A stretch of 39,011 bases of DNA from Colwellia sp. GTDB taxonomy: Bacteria; Pseudomonadota; Gammaproteobacteria; Enterobacterales; Alteromonadaceae. The notes under the pieces were generated by a model, which searched no databases, was not told where the DNA came from, and saw only the letters and a program-made list of their open reading frames with translations. Position 1 is the first letter of the stretch. Each line of letters begins with the position of its first letter. The translations under genes and the position numbers were made by a program. Below, piece by piece: positions 16,195 to 24,495 of the stretch. The stretch spans positions 1-39,011 of the forward strand of contig JABSOZ010000031.1 of the NCBI GenBank assembly GCA_013215295.1. Direction: 5' to 3'.

Positions 16195-18468
16195 TTAAAT
16201 TTTACATGCGCCGCCTTCACAGTCTTCATCATCTCCTCCAAGCATATTCTCAGAAGCACCATCACGAGTATTATGGTAATACATGGTTTTAACCCCTAAC
16301 TTATAAGCGGTTAAAATATCTTTCAAAATTTGCTTAATAGGCACTTTACCACCCTCAAAACGAGAAGGGTCATAGTTTGTATTTGCTGAGATCGTTTGAT
16401 CAATAAACTTCTGCATAATACCAACTAACTCTAAATAACCTTGATTGCTTGGAATATTCCAAAGTAATTCATAGTTATCTTTCAGTCGTTTATATTCAGG
16501 TACAACTTGCTTTAAAACTCCATCTTTACTTGCTTTTACGCTGATTAAACCACGGGGTGGCTCAATACCGTTTGTAGCATTAGAAATTTGCGAAGACGTT
16601 TCTGAGGGCATTAACGCTGAAACTGTAGAGTTTCTTACACCATGTTTTTTAATACTTTCACGTAGGCCTTCCCAGTCAAGATGAAGTGGTTCGCCGGTAA
16701 TGTCATCAATCGATTTTTTGTATGTATCGATGGGTAAAATACCTTGTGATAAGCGTGTTTCATTAAATTTAGGACAAGCGCCTTTTTCTTTGGCTAATTC
16801 GTTTGAAGCTTTCAATAAGTTAAATTGTATTGCTTCAAACGTACGGTGAGTTAAATTATTCGCACTACCGTTTGAATAAAACACACCGTTTTTAGCTAAA
16901 TAATAAGCGTAGTTGATTACGCCTATGCCTAATGTTCTTCTACCTATTGTCGCATTATATGCTGCTGGCATTGGATAGTTTTGATAATCAAGCAAACTAT
17001 CAAGCGCACGAACCGCTAAATCTGATAAACCTTCTAGCTCATCTAAACTTTCGATTGCACCTAAGTTAAAGGCAGATAATGTACAAAGCGCTATTTCACC
17101 ATTTGGATCGTTAATGTCGTTCATTGGTTGTGTTGGCAACGCAATTTCTAAACATAAGTTACTTTGACGTATGGGGGCTTGCTTAGGGTCAAATGGGCTA
17201 TGGGTATTACAGTGGTCAACATTCTGTAAGTAAATACGGCCGGTACTTGCTCGCTCTTGAGCAAATAAAGTAAATAATTCTATGGCTTTAATACATTTTT
17301 TACGAATTGAATCATCCGCTTCGTATTTAACATAAAGTTCTTCAAATTTTTCTTGGTCTTCAAAGAAAGCATCATAAAGGCCAGGTACATCACTTGGACT
17401 GAATAACGTAATTGTCCCGCCTTTGATTAAACGTGTGTACATAAGTTTATTAAATTGAACACCGTAATCTAAATGACGTACGCGGTTTTCTTCAACGCCA
17501 CGGTTATTTTTAAGTACAAGTAAGCTTTCAACTTCTAAATGCCAAAGCGGGTAGAACAACGTTGCTGCACCACCACGAACACCACCTTGAGAACAACTTT
17601 TAACCGCTGTTTGGAAGTGTTTGAAAAATGGAATACATCCGGTATGAAATGCTTCACCATTGCGAATAGAACTACCTAAAGCACGAATGCGACCGGCATT
17701 AATACCTATGCCGGCACGTTGTGAAACATATTTCACAATTGAACTTGAAGCAGCATTGATTGAATCTAAACTGTCACCACATTCAATAAGTACACAAGAT
17801 GAAAATTGACGAGTAGGTGTTCGAACACCTGCCATAATAGGAGTTGGCAAAGATATTTTGAAGGTAGAAATAGCGTGATAAAAGTCTTCAACATATTTTA
17901 AGCGTGTTTCAACTGGGTATTTAGCAAATAGACAAGCGGCCACTAAAATATAGAGGAATTGTGCACTTTCGTAAATTTCACCTGTTACACGATTTTGTAC
18001 AAGGTATTTACCTTCTAATTGCTTTACTGCAGCGTAACTGAAGTCTAAATCGCGATGATGAACAAGAAATTTTTCCATTTGTTCAAAATCATCTTGGCTG
18101 TAATCAGTAAGAAGGTGTTCATCATATTTGCCATTTTCTACCATATTTACCACATGTGGAAATAGCTTTGGTGGCTCAAATTGGCCATAGGCTTTTTTAC
18201 GCAAGTGAAAAATAGCTAAACGAGCGGATAAATACTGATAATCAGGTGTTTCTTCTGAAATTAGATCAGCCGCAGATTTAATGATGGTTTCATGAATATC
18301 AGCGGTTTTAATACCGTCGTAGAATTGAATATGAGATTTCAACTCAACCTGAGATACTGATACGTCATCTAGACCTTCAGCAGCCCAAGCAATAACTTGA
18401 TGAATTTTTTCTAAATCGATGAGTTCTTTTTTGCCATTGCGCTTAGTTACAAAAAGATTATTATTCAT
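16195..18468 (-). CDS. nrdA: Ribonucleoside-diphosphate reductase class Ia, alpha subunit NrdA
   Basis: NrdA reduces ribonucleoside diphosphates to deoxy forms. The 757-residue protein (E. coli 761) keeps E. coli numbering for the active site: Cys225 in QFSSCVLIE, Asn437, Cys439 and Glu441 in QSNLCLEIALP, and Cys462 in GEIALCTLSAF. Radical-transfer tyrosines 730-731 are present (MYYHNTR), and the C-terminal redox pair is Cys750/Cys755 in CEGGACKI. The N-terminal 90 residues form the ATP cone used for allosteric activity control. It is first in the nrdA-nrdB-yfaE operon. Two candidate NrdR boxes lie 144-190 bases upstream of its start. Confidence 0.98.
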   Translation of the reverse strand: MNNNLFVTKRNGKKELIDLEKIHQVIAWAAEGLDDVSVSQVELKSHIQFYDGIKTADIHETIIKSAADLISEETPDYQYLSARLAIFHLRKKAYGQFEPPKLFPHVVNMVENGKYDEHLLTDYSQDDFEQMEKFLVHHRDLDFSYAAVKQLEGKYLVQNRVTGEIYESAQFLYILVAACLFAKYPVETRLKYVEDFYHAISTFKISLPTPIMAGVRTPTRQFSSCVLIECGDSLDSINAASSSIVKYVSQRAGIGINAGRIRALGSSIRNGEAFHTGCIPFFKHFQTAVKSCSQGGVRGGAATLFYPLWHLEVESLLVLKNNRGVEENRVRHLDYGVQFNKLMYTRLIKGGTITLFSPSDVPGLYDAFFEDQEKFEELYVKYEADDSIRKKCIKAIELFTLFAQERASTGRIYLQNVDHCNTHSPFDPKQAPIRQSNLCLEIALPTQPMNDINDPNGEIALCTLSAFNLGAIESLDELEGLSDLAVRALDSLLDYQNYPMPAAYNATIGRRTLGIGVINYAYYLAKNGVFYSNGSANNLTHRTFEAIQFNLLKASNELAKEKGACPKFNETRLSQGILPIDTYKKSIDDITGEPLHLDWEGLRESIKKHGVRNSTVSALMPSETSSQISNATNGIEPPRGLISVKASKDGVLKQVVPEYKRLKDNYELLWNIPSNQGYLELVGIMQKFIDQTISANTNYDPSRFEGGKVPIKQILKDILTAYKLGVKTMYYHNTRDGASENMLGGDDEDCEGGACKI

Positions 18469-19021
18469 GAAAAACCTGTAATTTATTAATTATGCGGATA
18501 GTTATATTTACGTTGATTTTGTTATTATTAAACGGATCTAAGTAAACACTTATCATTATTATATTTCCCTCGTAGCATCGAACAGTGCAAAAATGCGTCT
18601 GAACAACAAATGCACTACATGTAGGGTTTTTCTAAAAACTGATCACAAGATAATGAGGTTTGATGGTTTTTGCAAGTGATAAAAAACGACTGTTTTTAAT
18701 AACTTTCTTGAGTGGAAAGATAAGTTAGTAACAACTAACTTAGTAGTGCTTTTTAATTTTGATTTTACAAAAACGCAACGCTTTTTTTTAATTAATTTTC
18801 GTCTCAAAAATATTTCAAAATAAATTTTTTAAATTTTACACTCTATTTGTAAGATAAACGTTAATATTCAATAAAAACAATGTTTTGTTGTTTTACGAAC
18901 AGGACGATTACTAAATGAGCGATAATAGTTCTCCTGCTGTTTTTGGATGTTGAGTTACATCATTAGCTGTACAATATTTGTACTATACAAGTTTATACCT
19001 TTACGATAACTGTCGTAGGCT
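18469..19021. other. 553-bp intergenic region upstream of nrdA
   Basis: No coding region is visible between nrdA and the LysR gene, which both lie on the minus strand. It holds the candidate NrdR box pair (18612-18658). It also has a perfect 9-bp hairpin, TAAGTTAGT at 18721-18729 and ACTAACTTA at 18734-18742 with a 4-base loop, followed on the + strand by a T-rich stretch. No gene on the + strand would need that hairpin as a terminator. The stretch 18770-18900 is very AT-rich and featureless. Confidence 0.6.
18612..18658. promoter_or_regulatory. Candidate pair of NrdR boxes upstream of nrdA
   Basis: Two 16-bp elements, GCACTACATGTAGGGT (18612-18627) and TCACAAGATAATGAGG (18643-18658), fit the NrdR pattern CACwAnATnwwGnG and are separated by 15 bp (31 bp centre to centre). 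That tandem, same-face spacing is typical of NrdR sites at ribonucleotide reductase promoters. The first box is nearly palindromic; the second is weaker. Repression of nrdAB when dATP is high is the expected role. nrdR itself is not in this window. Confidence 0.5.
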
Positions 19022-19930
19022 TTATGCTCTAATCGTTATTTGACGGGTAAAATACTCTTTCAAAAAATTAAGCAATAATCTGAGTTTTTTGGAGTTGGCC
19101 GTTCCAGGTGGAAAAACACCGTAAACATTGATATCACTAAACGAGTATTCATCCAATACGGTTTCTAGCGTGCCAGCTTCTATTTTGGGCCTCGCATCAT
19201 AAGTTGGAATGCGAGCTAATCCATGGCCGGCTTCAACAAAAGCGGTACGTGCTGCCGCATTATTGGTACTAATACTGCCTTTAGTTGTAACGCTGTACGA
19301 ACGACTTCCTTTAGTCAGAGTGACGACACCCGATGTTAATTTGTATATTACCCATTGATGGGCGCTTAGATCTGCGGGTTCCTTGGGACGTCCATATTTA
19401 ACAAGGTATTCAGGTGCAGCACAAAGACAGGTGTTTAGCGTAGCAAGTTTACTCGCTTGTAAACCTGAGTCAGGTAAAGGTGCACCGCGAATGGCCAAAT
19501 CTATACCTTCTTTCATGATGTTAACGACCTCGTCGGTTAACATGACGTCAAGTGCTATTTTCGGATAAATTTTCTTAAATTCATTAAGTGCCGGTACAAC
19601 CGTCTGCAAACCAACATTAACTGGGCAAGTTATTTTAAGTAAGCCAATGGGTTCATTTTTGAAATTTTCAATTTGTTGGTTGGCTGCACTTGCTTGCTCA
19701 GCAATAACGCGACAACGCTCATAATAAGCTTGGCCTGCTTCAGTAAGATTAATAGCGCGGGTAGAGCGGTTGAGAAGCTTTACCTCGAGTTGTGTTTCAA
19801 GTTTTTTCAAATGATAACTTACGACAGCTCTTGAAAGTCCTAAATGTTTTGCAGCTGCACTTAGACTTCCTTGTTCAATGACTTGAGCAAAAACAACCAT
19901 ACTCTTGAGTTGTTCAAATGAAATATCCAT
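19022..19930 (-). CDS. LysR-family transcriptional regulator
   Basis: A 302-residue LysR regulator. The N-terminal winged helix-turn-helix is clear (residues about 3-60: SLSAAAKHLGLSRAVVSYHLKKLE, given here as SLSAAAKHLGL followed by SRAVVSYHL), followed by the periplasmic-binding-like effector domain. It belongs to the CrgA/YafC-like group by general look (TRAINLTEAGQAYYERC, CAAPEYL). Start: the ATG at 19930 has GAGG 8 bases upstream; an earlier in-frame ATG at 19936 and an upstream extension lack a spaced ribosome site. It is transcribed away from the DJ-1/YqhD operon, with an inverted-repeat operator between them, so it probably controls that operon and itself. The effector is likely a reactive aldehyde or redox signal (inference). 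Confidence 0.9.
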   Translation of the reverse strand: MDISFEQLKSMVVFAQVIEQGSLSAAAKHLGLSRAVVSYHLKKLETQLEVKLLNRSTRAINLTEAGQAYYERCRVIAEQASAANQQIENFKNEPIGLLKITCPVNVGLQTVVPALNEFKKIYPKIALDVMLTDEVVNIMKEGIDLAIRGAPLPDSGLQASKLATLNTCLCAAPEYLVKYGRPKEPADLSAHQWVIYKLTSGVVTLTKGSRSYSVTTKGSISTNNAAARTAFVEAGHGLARIPTYDARPKIEAGTLETVLDEYSFSDINVYGVFPPGTANSKKLRLLLNFLKEYFTRQITIRA

Positions 19931-19968
19931 CAGCATTACCTCGTTAATTAATAGGCACTTAATGATTG

Positions 19969-19991
19969 ATTGTATCAATAATTAATACAAT
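19969..19991. promoter_or_regulatory. Probable LysR operator in the divergent promoter region
   Basis: ATTGTAT (19969-19975) and ATACAAT (19985-19991) form a perfect 7-bp inverted repeat with a 9-base AT-rich spacer. It contains the T-N11-A core of LysR binding sites. It lies 39-61 bases upstream of the LysR start, where autoregulatory sites usually occur. A second, shorter dyad, TATAT-N11-ATATA, lies about 20 bp towards the target operon (near 20001) and could be the activation half-site. Confidence 0.6.
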
Positions 19992-20010
19992 GATGTCAAT
20001 TATATCTGCA

Positions 20011-20039
20011 TTGTTCATATAGATTATTAGTCATATACT
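20011..20039 (+). promoter_or_regulatory. Candidate promoter of the DJ-1/YqhD operon
   Basis: A weak -35 TTGTTC (20011-20016) and a good -10 TATACT (20034-20039) are separated by exactly 17 bp. The start point would be near 20046, leaving a leader of about 55 bases. The weak -35 next to LysR dyads fits an activator-dependent promoter. Confidence 0.5.
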
Positions 20040-20101
20040 CACTTCATCGGAAACGTAAAACCTTACACTTACTTTATATACGCATAGATGGATGAATGAT
20101 A

Positions 20102-20788
20102 ATGACTAAAAAGATATTGATGGTACTTACCTCACATGATGAACTTGGCAATACGGGCCAAAAGACAGGTTTTTGGGTTGAAGAGTTTGCTGCCCCTTAT
20201 TATGCCTTTATCGATGCGGGTGTAGAAGTTACATTAGCTTCACCTAAAGGTGGCCAAGCTCCCATTGACCCAACAAGTACACTTGAAGACTTTCAAACGG
20301 CAGCTACTGATCGTTATGATGCTGATGATGAAGCTCAAACTAAAATTGCGACGACAGTACAATTATCTTCGCTTAATGAAAGTGATTTTGATGGCGTTTT
20401 CTATCCTGGTGGTCATGGCCCATTATGGGATCTTACCAATAATAGTGATTCTATTTCATTGATTGAAAGCTTTCTTAATGCAGGTAAAGCCGTTGCAACC
20501 GTTTGTCATGCCAGCGCTGCTTTATTAAATGTAAAAAATGCAGCAGGTGGCTTTGCTATAGAAGGTAAAGCAGTTACTGGTTTTACTAACAGTGAAGAAG
20601 AAGCGGTGCAATTAACTGAAGTTGTACCTTTTTTACTGGAAAATGAATTGATTAAGCGTGGTGCTGAATTCCAAAAAGTAGGAGATTGGCAAGCCTTTGC
20701 AGTACAAGATGGTTTTATTATTACCGGTCAAAATCCAGCAAGCTCAACACTAGCGGCTGAAAAATTACTTACTCACCTCAACGCTTAG
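20102..20788 (+). CDS. DJ-1/PfpI (Hsp31-like) family protein
   Basis: A 228-residue member of the type 1 glutamine amidotransferase-like DJ-1/PfpI superfamily. The nucleophile elbow AVATVCHASAALL places the catalytic Cys at 135 with His136, and the N-terminal region GKxTGFWVEE-like (QKTGFWVEEF, 20-29) supplies the conserved Glu. GVFYPGGHGPLWDL is also typical of the Hsp31 group. Relatives act as glutathione-independent glyoxalases or protein/nucleotide deglycases and chaperones. An ATG six bases earlier (20096) is possible, but GGA spacing favours 20102. Only 15 bases separate it from the aldehyde reductase gene, supporting a shared role in aldehyde (methylglyoxal-type) detoxification. Confidence 0.9.
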   Translation: MTKKILMVLTSHDELGNTGQKTGFWVEEFAAPYYAFIDAGVEVTLASPKGGQAPIDPTSTLEDFQTAATDRYDADDEAQTKIATTVQLSSLNESDFDGVFYPGGHGPLWDLTNNSDSISLIESFLNAGKAVATVCHASAALLNVKNAAGGFAIEGKAVTGFTNSEEEAVQLTEVVPFLLENELIKRGAEFQKVGDWQAFAVQDGFIITGQNPASSTLAAEKLLTHLNA

Positions 20789-20803
20789 CTAAATATAGGT
20801 CCT

Positions 20804-21976
20804 ATGATGTTAAATTTTAATTTTCAAAACCCGACGAAAATTCATTTTGGTGAAGGGAAAATAAAAGCAATTTCGAAAGAAATCCCACTAAATGCTCGAG
20901 TATTAGTTGTATATGGTGGTGGCTCTATTAAATCCAATGGCGTGTATCAACAGGTGATTGATGCCCTTACTGAACATACTTGGTTTGAGTTTTCAGGTAT
21001 TGAACCGAATCCAACCTATAACACTTTGATGAAAGCTCAAGATATTATTAAAGAAAAAAAGATTGATTATTTACTTGCTGTTGGTGGTGGTTCTGTAGTC
21101 GATGGCGCTAAATTTATTGCTGCAGCTGCGTTATATGAAGATGATGGTAAAGGAAATGACCCTTGGGATATCCTTGCTAAACAGCAAGCAGTAAGCAGCG
21201 CTTTACCCATTGGTGTTGTATTAACACTTCCTGCTACAGGTTCTGAAAGCAATGGTAACTCTGTGGTGACACGAGACGGTAATAAATTACCTTTTTCTAG
21301 CCCCTTGCTTCGTCCATTATTTGCAGTGTTAGATCCAAGTGTTACCTTTTCATTATCTGATCGTCAAATTGGTAATGGCGTAGTGGATGCATTTATTCAT
21401 ACGATTGAACAATACTTAACTTATAGTGTCAATGGCAAAGTACAAGACCGTTTCAGTGAAGGTTTAATGCAAACCTTGATTGAAGAAGGACCTAAAGCTT
21501 TATCCGCTGCTACTAAAGATGATTTAGACGTTAGAGCTAATATAATGTGGTCGGCAACCATGGCTTTAAATGGTTTGATCGGGGCAGGTGTCCCACAAGA
21601 TTGGTCAACCCATATGATTGGTCATGAACTCACGGGCGCTTTTGGTATTGACCACGCGCGTACATTATCGATTGTGCTACCTGCAGTAATGAAAGTACGT
21701 CGTGAGCAAAAGCGTGAAAAATTACTACAATATGCAGAACGTGTATGGCAATTGAACGAAGGTGAAGATGATGCGCGTATAGACCAAGCGATTCGTTTAA
21801 CGGAAGCGTTTTTCGAAAAAATGCAAGTTCCAACACGTTTATCTCATGTCAAACTTGGTAGAACTGACATTGATTTATTGATGGAACGACTAAAAGTACA
21901 TGGTATGACAGCACTTGGCGAAAGAAGCGATATTACTTTAGACATAAGTCGCGAAATTCTCACCCAAGCATTGTAA
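20804..21976 (+). CDS. yqhD: YqhD-like NADPH-dependent iron-containing alcohol dehydrogenase
   Basis: The 390-residue protein aligns along its whole length with E. coli YqhD, which reduces many toxic aldehydes to alcohols with NADPH. Visible: NADPH-binding YGGGSIK and AVGGGSVVDG, TLPATGSESN, and metal-ligand segments NGVVDAFIHTIEQY (Asp and His) and HMIGHELTGAFGIDHA (two His). The start is one of two adjacent ATG codons (20804 or 20807). It follows the DJ-1/PfpI gene in an operon, next to a divergent LysR regulator; in E. coli the regulator is the unrelated AraC-type YqhC. The symbol reflects the close resemblance. Confidence 0.93.
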   Translation: MMLNFNFQNPTKIHFGEGKIKAISKEIPLNARVLVVYGGGSIKSNGVYQQVIDALTEHTWFEFSGIEPNPTYNTLMKAQDIIKEKKIDYLLAVGGGSVVDGAKFIAAAALYEDDGKGNDPWDILAKQQAVSSALPIGVVLTLPATGSESNGNSVVTRDGNKLPFSSPLLRPLFAVLDPSVTFSLSDRQIGNGVVDAFIHTIEQYLTYSVNGKVQDRFSEGLMQTLIEEGPKALSAATKDDLDVRANIMWSATMALNGLIGAGVPQDWSTHMIGHELTGAFGIDHARTLSIVLPAVMKVRREQKREKLLQYAERVWQLNEGEDDARIDQAIRLTEAFFEKMQVPTRLSHVKLGRTDIDLLMERLKVHGMTALGERSDITLDISREILTQAL

Positions 21977-21991
21977 TAATAATGTTGGTAT

Positions 21992-22022
21992 AAATGGCGT
22001 GTTTAGATTTTACACACCATTT
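21992..22022. terminator. Hairpin between yqhD and the convergent HAD gene
   Basis: AAATGG-C-GTGT pairs with ACAC-A-CCATTT (one mismatch, 9-base loop), and TTTATTT-type sequence follows. It sits just after the yqhD-like stop and could end transcription from either side, though the T-tract is broken. Confidence 0.5.
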
Positions 22023-22122
22023 ATTTATATAGATTAGCTTTTATGGAACGTATTTCATTTTTATTGGTATCAATGACTTTCAGTGTTATATAAGAAGCAC
22101 TGGATGTTGTTGAACCGTTAGG

Positions 22123-22797
22123 TTATTTAATGAGCGACAAAATTTCTAACGGGGTTTCGATATGATGGTCAGCCTGCCATGTTGTGCAATCTTCGTTCGC
22201 TAATATATATCCCCACTTCGCAATGACCGTTGTTGAGTTTGCATTGTTGCCTGCTTGAATATCGCGAAGTGCATCACCCACATATAAACAGTGTTCACTC
22301 GCTACGGCAATTTCTTCGCAAGCTTTAAGGATAGGTTCGGGATGAGGTTTTCTGTTGGCAAGCGTGTCACCACCTATTAGAGATAAGCATTTGTCGAATT
22401 CAGGGTAATTGGGCAACAATAGGCGTGTTAACCCTTCCGGTTTGTTGGTCACTATTCCCCATGGGATATTTTGTTCATTTAATGTCGACAGTAATTCACT
22501 TACTTCTGGGTAAAGACAGGTATGTACAGCAATGTTATCTTGGTAATAAGCTAAAAATTCTGCACGTAATTCATCGTAATTAAAATCTTTTAATTGATCA
22601 GCGAAGCCTAAAGTTAATAGTCCTAATGCACCATCCGACGCGATAGGGCGGTAGTCTTCACGAGCAACCTCAGCTAAGCCATATTTACGTAGCACATAGT
22701 TAAGTGCTTCTCCTAAATCATTGGCGGTATCTAATAAGGTACCGTCTAGATCAAACAACACAGCTGAAATATTAGTATTTATTAATTTGTTTTTCAT
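22123..22797 (-). CDS. HAD-family phosphatase (Gph / MupP-like)
   Basis: The 224-residue protein is a HAD subfamily IA hydrolase: motif I FDLDGTLLDT with nucleophile Asp16 and Asp18, motif II IVTNKP, motif III Lys in NRKPHPEP, and motif IV YVGDALRDI. The usual label is phosphoglycolate phosphatase. However, WGIVTNKP, PHPEPILKACE, RDIQAGNNA, WGYI and the C-terminal WQADHHIETPLE are closer to Pseudomonas MupP (N-acetylmuramate 6-phosphate phosphatase of peptidoglycan recycling). mupP also lies next to ubiG near gyrA in Pseudomonas, as here. Which substrate applies cannot be settled from sequence alone. It is 33 bp downstream of ubiG on the same strand. Confidence 0.88.
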   Translation of the reverse strand: MKNKLINTNISAVLFDLDGTLLDTANDLGEALNYVLRKYGLAEVAREDYRPIASDGALGLLTLGFADQLKDFNYDELRAEFLAYYQDNIAVHTCLYPEVSELLSTLNEQNIPWGIVTNKPEGLTRLLLPNYPEFDKCLSLIGGDTLANRKPHPEPILKACEEIAVASEHCLYVGDALRDIQAGNNANSTTVIAKWGYILANEDCTTWQADHHIETPLEILSLIK

Positions 22798-22830
22798 TAA
22801 TACACTCTTAATTTATACACTTGCTCGAGG

Positions 22831-23553
22831 TTATATTTTTTGACAACAAAGTATGTAATTTACATCAAGAGATGAAATCAGCTTATGATTCTCTGTTAGT
22901 GGATTGTAATGAATACCTGCAGCATCTATACATTTTAGGTCAAATGATTCAGCCCAACCAATTAACGTAGAAGGACGGATGAAGCTGTTATGATCGTGCG
23001 TGCCATCGGGCACTATTTTAAGTATTTTCTCTGCCGCTATTATCGCGAACAAATAAGACTTTATTGACTTGTTCAAAGTGGAGAAAAAGACGTAACCACC
23101 TGGTTTTACCATTTGCGCACAAGCTTGGATGATTGAGGCAGGATCGGGCACATGTTCGAGCATTTCCATACAGGTTACTACGTCATATGTTTCAGGTTGT
23201 TGTTCTGCTTTCTCTTCTGCTGGAATTTTTTGATAATCAACTTTTAAACCTGTTTCTAAAGCGTGTAGCTTAGCAACATTTAAGGGCTCTTCACCTAAAT
23301 CAATACCGGTAACTTCACCACCAAGTTGCGCTAAACTTTCAGCTAAAATTCCGCCACCACAACCAACGTCGATAATTTTTTTACCGAAAATGTCACCCAC
23401 GTGCTGACATATAAATTGTCGACGAATTGGATTGATTTGGTGTAAAGGTTTGAAATCGCCATCGAGCTCCCACCACTGGCTTGCTACTTTTTCGAATTTA
23501 GCAATTTCTTCTTCATTTACATTTACTATTTTTGAACGAGTGGTTGTCGACAT
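22831..23553 (-). CDS. ubiG: Ubiquinone biosynthesis O-methyltransferase UbiG
   Basis: UbiG carries out both O-methylations of the ubiquinone head group using SAM. The 240-residue protein matches E. coli UbiG throughout: [24 protein letters not shown], split here as [14 protein letters not shown] and [12 protein letters not shown] motif [11 protein letters not shown] near 60; [14 protein letters not shown]; and the C-terminal HYNPLT...DVNY(I/M)L. Start at the ATG read as MSTTTRSK. It is the first gene of a two-gene minus-strand unit with the HAD phosphatase and lies divergent from the Mpo1-like gene. Confidence 0.97.
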   Translation of the reverse strand: MSTTTRSKIVNVNEEEIAKFEKVASQWWELDGDFKPLHQINPIRRQFICQHVGDIFGKKIIDVGCGGGILAESLAQLGGEVTGIDLGEEPLNVAKLHALETGLKVDYQKIPAEEKAEQQPETYDVVTCMEMLEHVPDPASIIQACAQMVKPGGYVFFSTLNKSIKSYLFAIIAAEKILKIVPDGTHDHNSFIRPSTLIGWAESFDLKCIDAAGIHYNPLTENHKLISSLDVNYILCCQKI

Positions 23554-23722
23554 TAAATTATCATTACCTTATTGAATCATTATTAGCGATTCTAAACTAA
23601 AGCGTTTGCTACGCCTAGTCCTGAAATTTGAGTTTTTCACTCTCTATATTATGCCGCTGATTTATTGACAGTTGAAAAGATAGACAGATAAAGATAGATT
23701 ATAACTCAACAGGTACGATGAG

Positions 23723-24295
23723 ATGAATTTGAGAGAAATAATGAAATCAGCCATAGAGCAATTGTCCACTTATAAAAGTGTCCACCTAAATAGAAAAAAT
23801 ATTCGCACCCACTTCATTGGCGTACCTATGATCATTTGGTCAATAGCCTTATTGTTGGCCAGTTTTTCATTTGAGGTCGAATCTGTTTTTATTAGTCATT
23901 ATTTGGGTGTTGAAATCGTGGGATTTACTTTGGCCGGAATTTTCTCTATTGGGGTACTGATTTATTACCTCATATTATCTTTTCCGCTTGGTATTTTAGC
24001 TTTTGTTTTGTTCGGTCCTCTGATGTGGAGCGTACATCACGTCGTAAATATGGAATATCATATTATGATAGCAATAAGTGTTTTTGTTATAGGTTGGGTT
24101 ATTCAATTCATTGGTCATCATTATGAAAAAGCTAAACCCGCTTTTATGGATGATATTAATCAACTTTTAATTGGCCCACTTTTCGTCATTGCAGAGATAT
24201 ATTTTTTATTAGGAAGAGGTAAAGCATTAAATAAAAGTATTACCGAAAAAGCAGTTGAAAAACGCCGTGTTTTTGAGCAGGAAAAAGTTCAGTAG
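23723..24295 (+). CDS. Mpo1/DUF962-family membrane protein
   Basis: A 190-residue membrane protein with about four hydrophobic helices between residues 30 and 165. The DUF962/Mpo1 signature is clear: YKSVHLNRKNIRTHFIGVP near 17-35, WVIQFIGHHYEKAKPAFMDD near 131-150, and LLIGPLFVIAEIYF. In yeast, Mpo1 is an iron-dependent dioxygenase that shortens 2-hydroxy fatty acids, and the conserved histidines visible here are its likely metal ligands. The bacterial role is not established. The start is uncertain: the ATG at 23723 or an internal one at 23741 preceded by GAGAGA. A perfect -35 TTGACA lies at 23665-23670, with only a poor -10 after it. Confidence 0.88.
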   Translation: MNLREIMKSAIEQLSTYKSVHLNRKNIRTHFIGVPMIIWSIALLLASFSFEVESVFISHYLGVEIVGFTLAGIFSIGVLIYYLILSFPLGILAFVLFGPLMWSVHHVVNMEYHIMIAISVFVIGWVIQFIGHHYEKAKPAFMDDINQLLIGPLFVIAEIYFLLGRGKALNKSITEKAVEKRRVFEQEKVQ

Positions 24296-24344
24296 CTTTC
24301 ATCTACTATGGAAAGTACACATGTTTAGAACAATAATTAATCAG

Positions 24345-24366
24345 TTGAAAATAGATGACTTTTCAA
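24345..24366. repeat. Inverted repeat upstream of gyrA
   Basis: TTGAAAA (24345-24351) and TTTTCAA (24360-24366) form a 7-bp dyad with an 8-base loop, between the Mpo1-like gene and gyrA. No T-tract follows. It may be a weak terminator or a protein site; the gyrA promoter itself (somewhere in 24380-24450) could not be fixed. Confidence 0.3.
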
Positions 24367-24495
24367 AGGTAACATTTTAAGTCCTTCATAAGGAATAAAG
24401 CGGTATGGCATCTCATTAAAACTATGCTAGTATGCCGTGTTAATTAATAATAAAAATTTCAGAATTCTTTCTAAGTTAAGGGATACCATCGACTT

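Noticed and set aside
18721-18742. Hairpin upstream of nrdA as a terminator for a + strand gene
   Set aside because: No + strand gene exists upstream of it for several kilobases, and no small open frame with a ribosome site was seen.
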